Shown here: positions 61,918-64,000 of the stretch, piece after piece
How positions within the stretch are numbered: the stretch's first letter is position 1
How the letters are laid out: every line of letters begins with the position of its first letter
From: Thermocrinis sp.
GTDB lineage: Bacteria; Aquificota; Aquificia; Aquificales; Aquificaceae
NCBI GenBank assembly: GCA_028276475.1
Contig: JAPYWH010000004.1
Coordinates: 1-64,000 of the forward strand
DNA: 64,000 bases
Direction of reading: 5' to 3'
The notes under the pieces: model-generated
Seen by the model: the letters and a program-made list of their open reading frames with translations, nothing else
Database searches by the model: none
Told to the model about the DNA's origin: nothing
Program-made: the position numbers and the translations under genes

Positions 61918-63141
61918 ATGTGGTTTTTGGTTGGTCTCTTCTTTTTCATCTTTGGCAATTGGCTTTTGGGACTAACCTCTTTGGATGAGGGTAGAAACGC
62001 CTCAGTGGTTTTAAACATGCTAAGCTCCAAAGACTTTTTGGTGCCCTATTACAACTGTCAGGTGCGCTTTGAGAAGCCACCCATGCTTTACTATTTTGGA
62101 TTAGTCTTTGCCAAACCCTTTGGATTGAACGAGTTCTCTCTTAGGTTGGTCTCTGGGCTTTCTGCCTTTGGTGTGGGAATTTTCACATACCTTATGGCAA
62201 AGCTTTTCTTTGACAGGGAAACCGCCCTTAAGTCCTTTTTTGTGCTTGCTACGTTGCCCCACATGTGGGTGGAGTCAAGGGCTTTTGTCCCCGAGATGCT
62301 TCTTAACTTTTTTATGCTGGGAGGTCTTTACTTTTTCTTAACGAACAGAACCACCTTGGGCTGGCTCTTTTTAGCCTTTGCCTTTTTAACCAAAGGACCG
62401 GTGGGCATGTTTTTACCTCTGGGTGCCTACTTGATCCTCAGAAGAGATCTTGCATTTCTTCAATTAAGGGGCATCCTCCTTTTTCTGTTGGTGGGCGGAA
62501 GCTGGTATTATCTCATGCTCTATAACTTTGGCTGGGCATACTTTCAAAAGTTTTTCATTTATGAAAACATAATGAGATACACGGGGCAAGCTATCACCCA
62601 TCCCTATCCCTTTTATTACTATCTTATTGTGCTTGCCATTGCCTTCATTTTCTACCTTCCAACCATTCCAAAGCTCTTTAAAAAGGAGTCAAAAACTCTT
62701 CCCTTCTTGCTTTGGGCTGCGTTTGTGGTTGTTTTTTTCAGCCTTGCCAAAAACAAACTGCACCATTATATAATCTTTTCTTATCCTGCCCTCTCCATAG
62801 CCTTCGCCTACCAGCTTTCCATGGATTACATAAAGAAGGTTTTGGTGATAGCCACTGTCTTCCTCTTATGTTTAAGTGTGGGTGTGTATTTTTATGAAAA
62901 AAACCGGTTTCAAACAAAGGCACTGCCCTTTCTAAAGGATTTTGACGGACCCATATATTTCTACAGAGGGGCAGAGATATCCTCCATTCCCTTTTATTTG
63001 AAAAGATGCGTGCCGAAGACAGACCATATTCCCAATCACAGGGCAATGCTCGTAAGCAAAGAGGACATAAGGGAATGCAGGGAAATTTTGAGGGCAAGGG
63101 AGTTTGACGGCAACTACAGACTTTACATGTGTGAGCCTTAG
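61918..63141 (+). CDS. GT39/ArnT-like membrane glycosyltransferase
   Basis: 'LTSLDEGRNASVVLNMLSSKDFLVPYYNCQVRFEKPPMLYYFG', multiple TM helices. Confidence 0.82.
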   Translation: MWFLVGLFFFIFGNWLLGLTSLDEGRNASVVLNMLSSKDFLVPYYNCQVRFEKPPMLYYFGLVFAKPFGLNEFSLRLVSGLSAFGVGIFTYLMAKLFFDRETALKSFFVLATLPHMWVESRAFVPEMLLNFFMLGGLYFFLTNRTTLGWLFLAFAFLTKGPVGMFLPLGAYLILRRDLAFLQLRGILLFLLVGGSWYYLMLYNFGWAYFQKFFIYENIMRYTGQAITHPYPFYYYLIVLAIAFIFYLPTIPKLFKKESKTLPFLLWAAFVVVFFSLAKNKLHHYIIFSYPALSIAFAYQLSMDYIKKVLVIATVFLLCLSVGVYFYEKNRFQTKALPFLKDFDGPIYFYRGAEISSIPFYLKRCVPKTDHIPNHRAMLVSKEDIRECREILRAREFDGNYRLYMCEP

Positions 63142-63680
63142 CCAAGGATCTCCTTTTCTTTGGCTTCCGTTAACTGGTTTATTTCCTCAATGTATTTGTC
63201 TGTTAGCTTTTGGAGTCTTTCTAAAGCCCTCTTTATCTCGTCCTCGGAAATGCCCTCCTGATCCTCTATTAGTTCCTTTGCGTCCCTCCTTATGTTTCTA
63301 ACCGCCACCCTTGCTTCTTCTGCCATCTTATGAAGCATGCGCACTAATTCTCTTCTTCTCTCCTCCGTTAGAGGTGGTAGAGTTAGCCTTAGGACGTTTC
63401 CTTGCTTTTGGGGTGTTAGGTTTAGGTTTTCTATTATAGCCTTCTCCACAAGCTCCACCGCTCCCTTGTCCCAAACCTGCAGGACTATTTGGTTTGCCTC
63501 CGGGACGCTTACGGAAGCCAACTGTTTTATAGGGACCTTTGAGCCGTAATAATCTACCTTGATCTCTTCAACTAAAGCGGTGCTCGCCCTTCCTGTCCTC
63601 AAGCCAGCTATCTCGTTCTTGAAATACTGAACCGCCTTTTTCATATCCTCTTCTGTGCTTTTGAAAATCTCCTCCATCAT
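63138..63680 (-). CDS. frr: Ribosome recycling factor
   Basis: 'LRTGRASTALVEEIKVDYYGSKVPIKQLASVSVPE', 'LTEERRRELVRMLHKMAEEARVAVRNIRRDA'. Confidence 0.95.
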   Translation of the reverse strand: MMEEIFKSTEEDMKKAVQYFKNEIAGLRTGRASTALVEEIKVDYYGSKVPIKQLASVSVPEANQIVLQVWDKGAVELVEKAIIENLNLTPQKQGNVLRLTLPPLTEERRRELVRMLHKMAEEARVAVRNIRRDAKELIEDQEGISEDEIKRALERLQKLTDKYIEEINQLTEAKEKEILG

Positions 63681-63751
63681 GTTTAATGATTATAGCATTT
63701 TTCTTGATGGTAATCATCCACGCCCTACTAAAATGGGTATAAAATTTCCCT

Positions 63752-64000
63752 ATGGCTAAGGTGAAGATCAACGGGAAGACCTTTGAGATTCCACCGGGTG
63801 TTAGGTTTGGAGAACTGCACCATGAGATAGAAAAGGCAGGCGTGGAGTTTGGATGCACCGACGGACAGTGTGGTGTGTGCGTCTGCACTGTAAAGAAGGG
63901 TTTGGAATGCCTTGCGGAACCCTCAGACACGGAGGAGGAAACTCTCTGGAGGATCGGCGAATACGAGGAGAGCAGAAGGCTAATCTGTCAGTTGGTGATA
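63752..64000 (+). CDS. [2Fe-2S] ferredoxin, truncated at window end
   Basis: MAKVKINGKTFEIPPGVRFGELHHEIEKAGVEFGCTDGQCGVCVCTVKKGLECL...LICQLVI. Confidence 0.85.
   Translation, partial: MAKVKINGKTFEIPPGVRFGELHHEIEKAGVEFGCTDGQCGVCVCTVKKGLECLAEPSDTEEETLWRIGEYEESRRLICQLVI

Overview
This window looks like a gene-dense chromosomal segment from a thermophilic chemolithoautotroph, probably Aquificaceae (Hydrogenobacter/Thermocrinis-like). The lineage call is inference from gene content: citryl-CoA lyase, 2-oxoacid:ferredoxin oxidoreductase, LL-DAP aminotransferase, hfq-hflX and flagellar genes. Most of it is housekeeping: kdsB, ribD, fmt, nadE, trpA, prfB, frr, purA, lpxB, tgt, fabG, surE, ilvN, ctaA/ctaB, flgBC-fliEFM, motAB and two tRNAs. 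The accessory content is: (1) a putative defence locus at the left edge, with a DUF3883-type protein tail, a COG1743/DUF1156 DNA methylase and a COG1483/DUF499 ATPase. The methylase is cut in two between its SAM-binding and DPPY halves by a block of four tandem antisense coiled-coil/TM genes, and a sigma70-like promoter sits just before the orphaned C-terminal half. (2) A compact AT-rich Type II-like restriction-modification pair (49.5-51.4 kb). (3) Two related MITE-like elements with about 18-bp terminal inverted repeats, each just upstream of a + strand gene, and a third, different 111-bp inverted-repeat element upstream of motA. Other items worth checking are a cysteine desulfurase homologue lacking the PLP lysine next to an Mrp-type ATPase, an encapsulin-like HK97-fold shell protein, a CDF transporter fused to a NifX-like domain, a heme-copper-oxidase-like membrane protein apparently missing the CuB His pair, a DUF302 tandem duplication whose junction is preserved as a chimeric mini-ORF, a frameshifted secreted protein gene, and a 33-bp duplication of the ctaA start region. 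All assignments come from reading translations and motifs; no database search was run.
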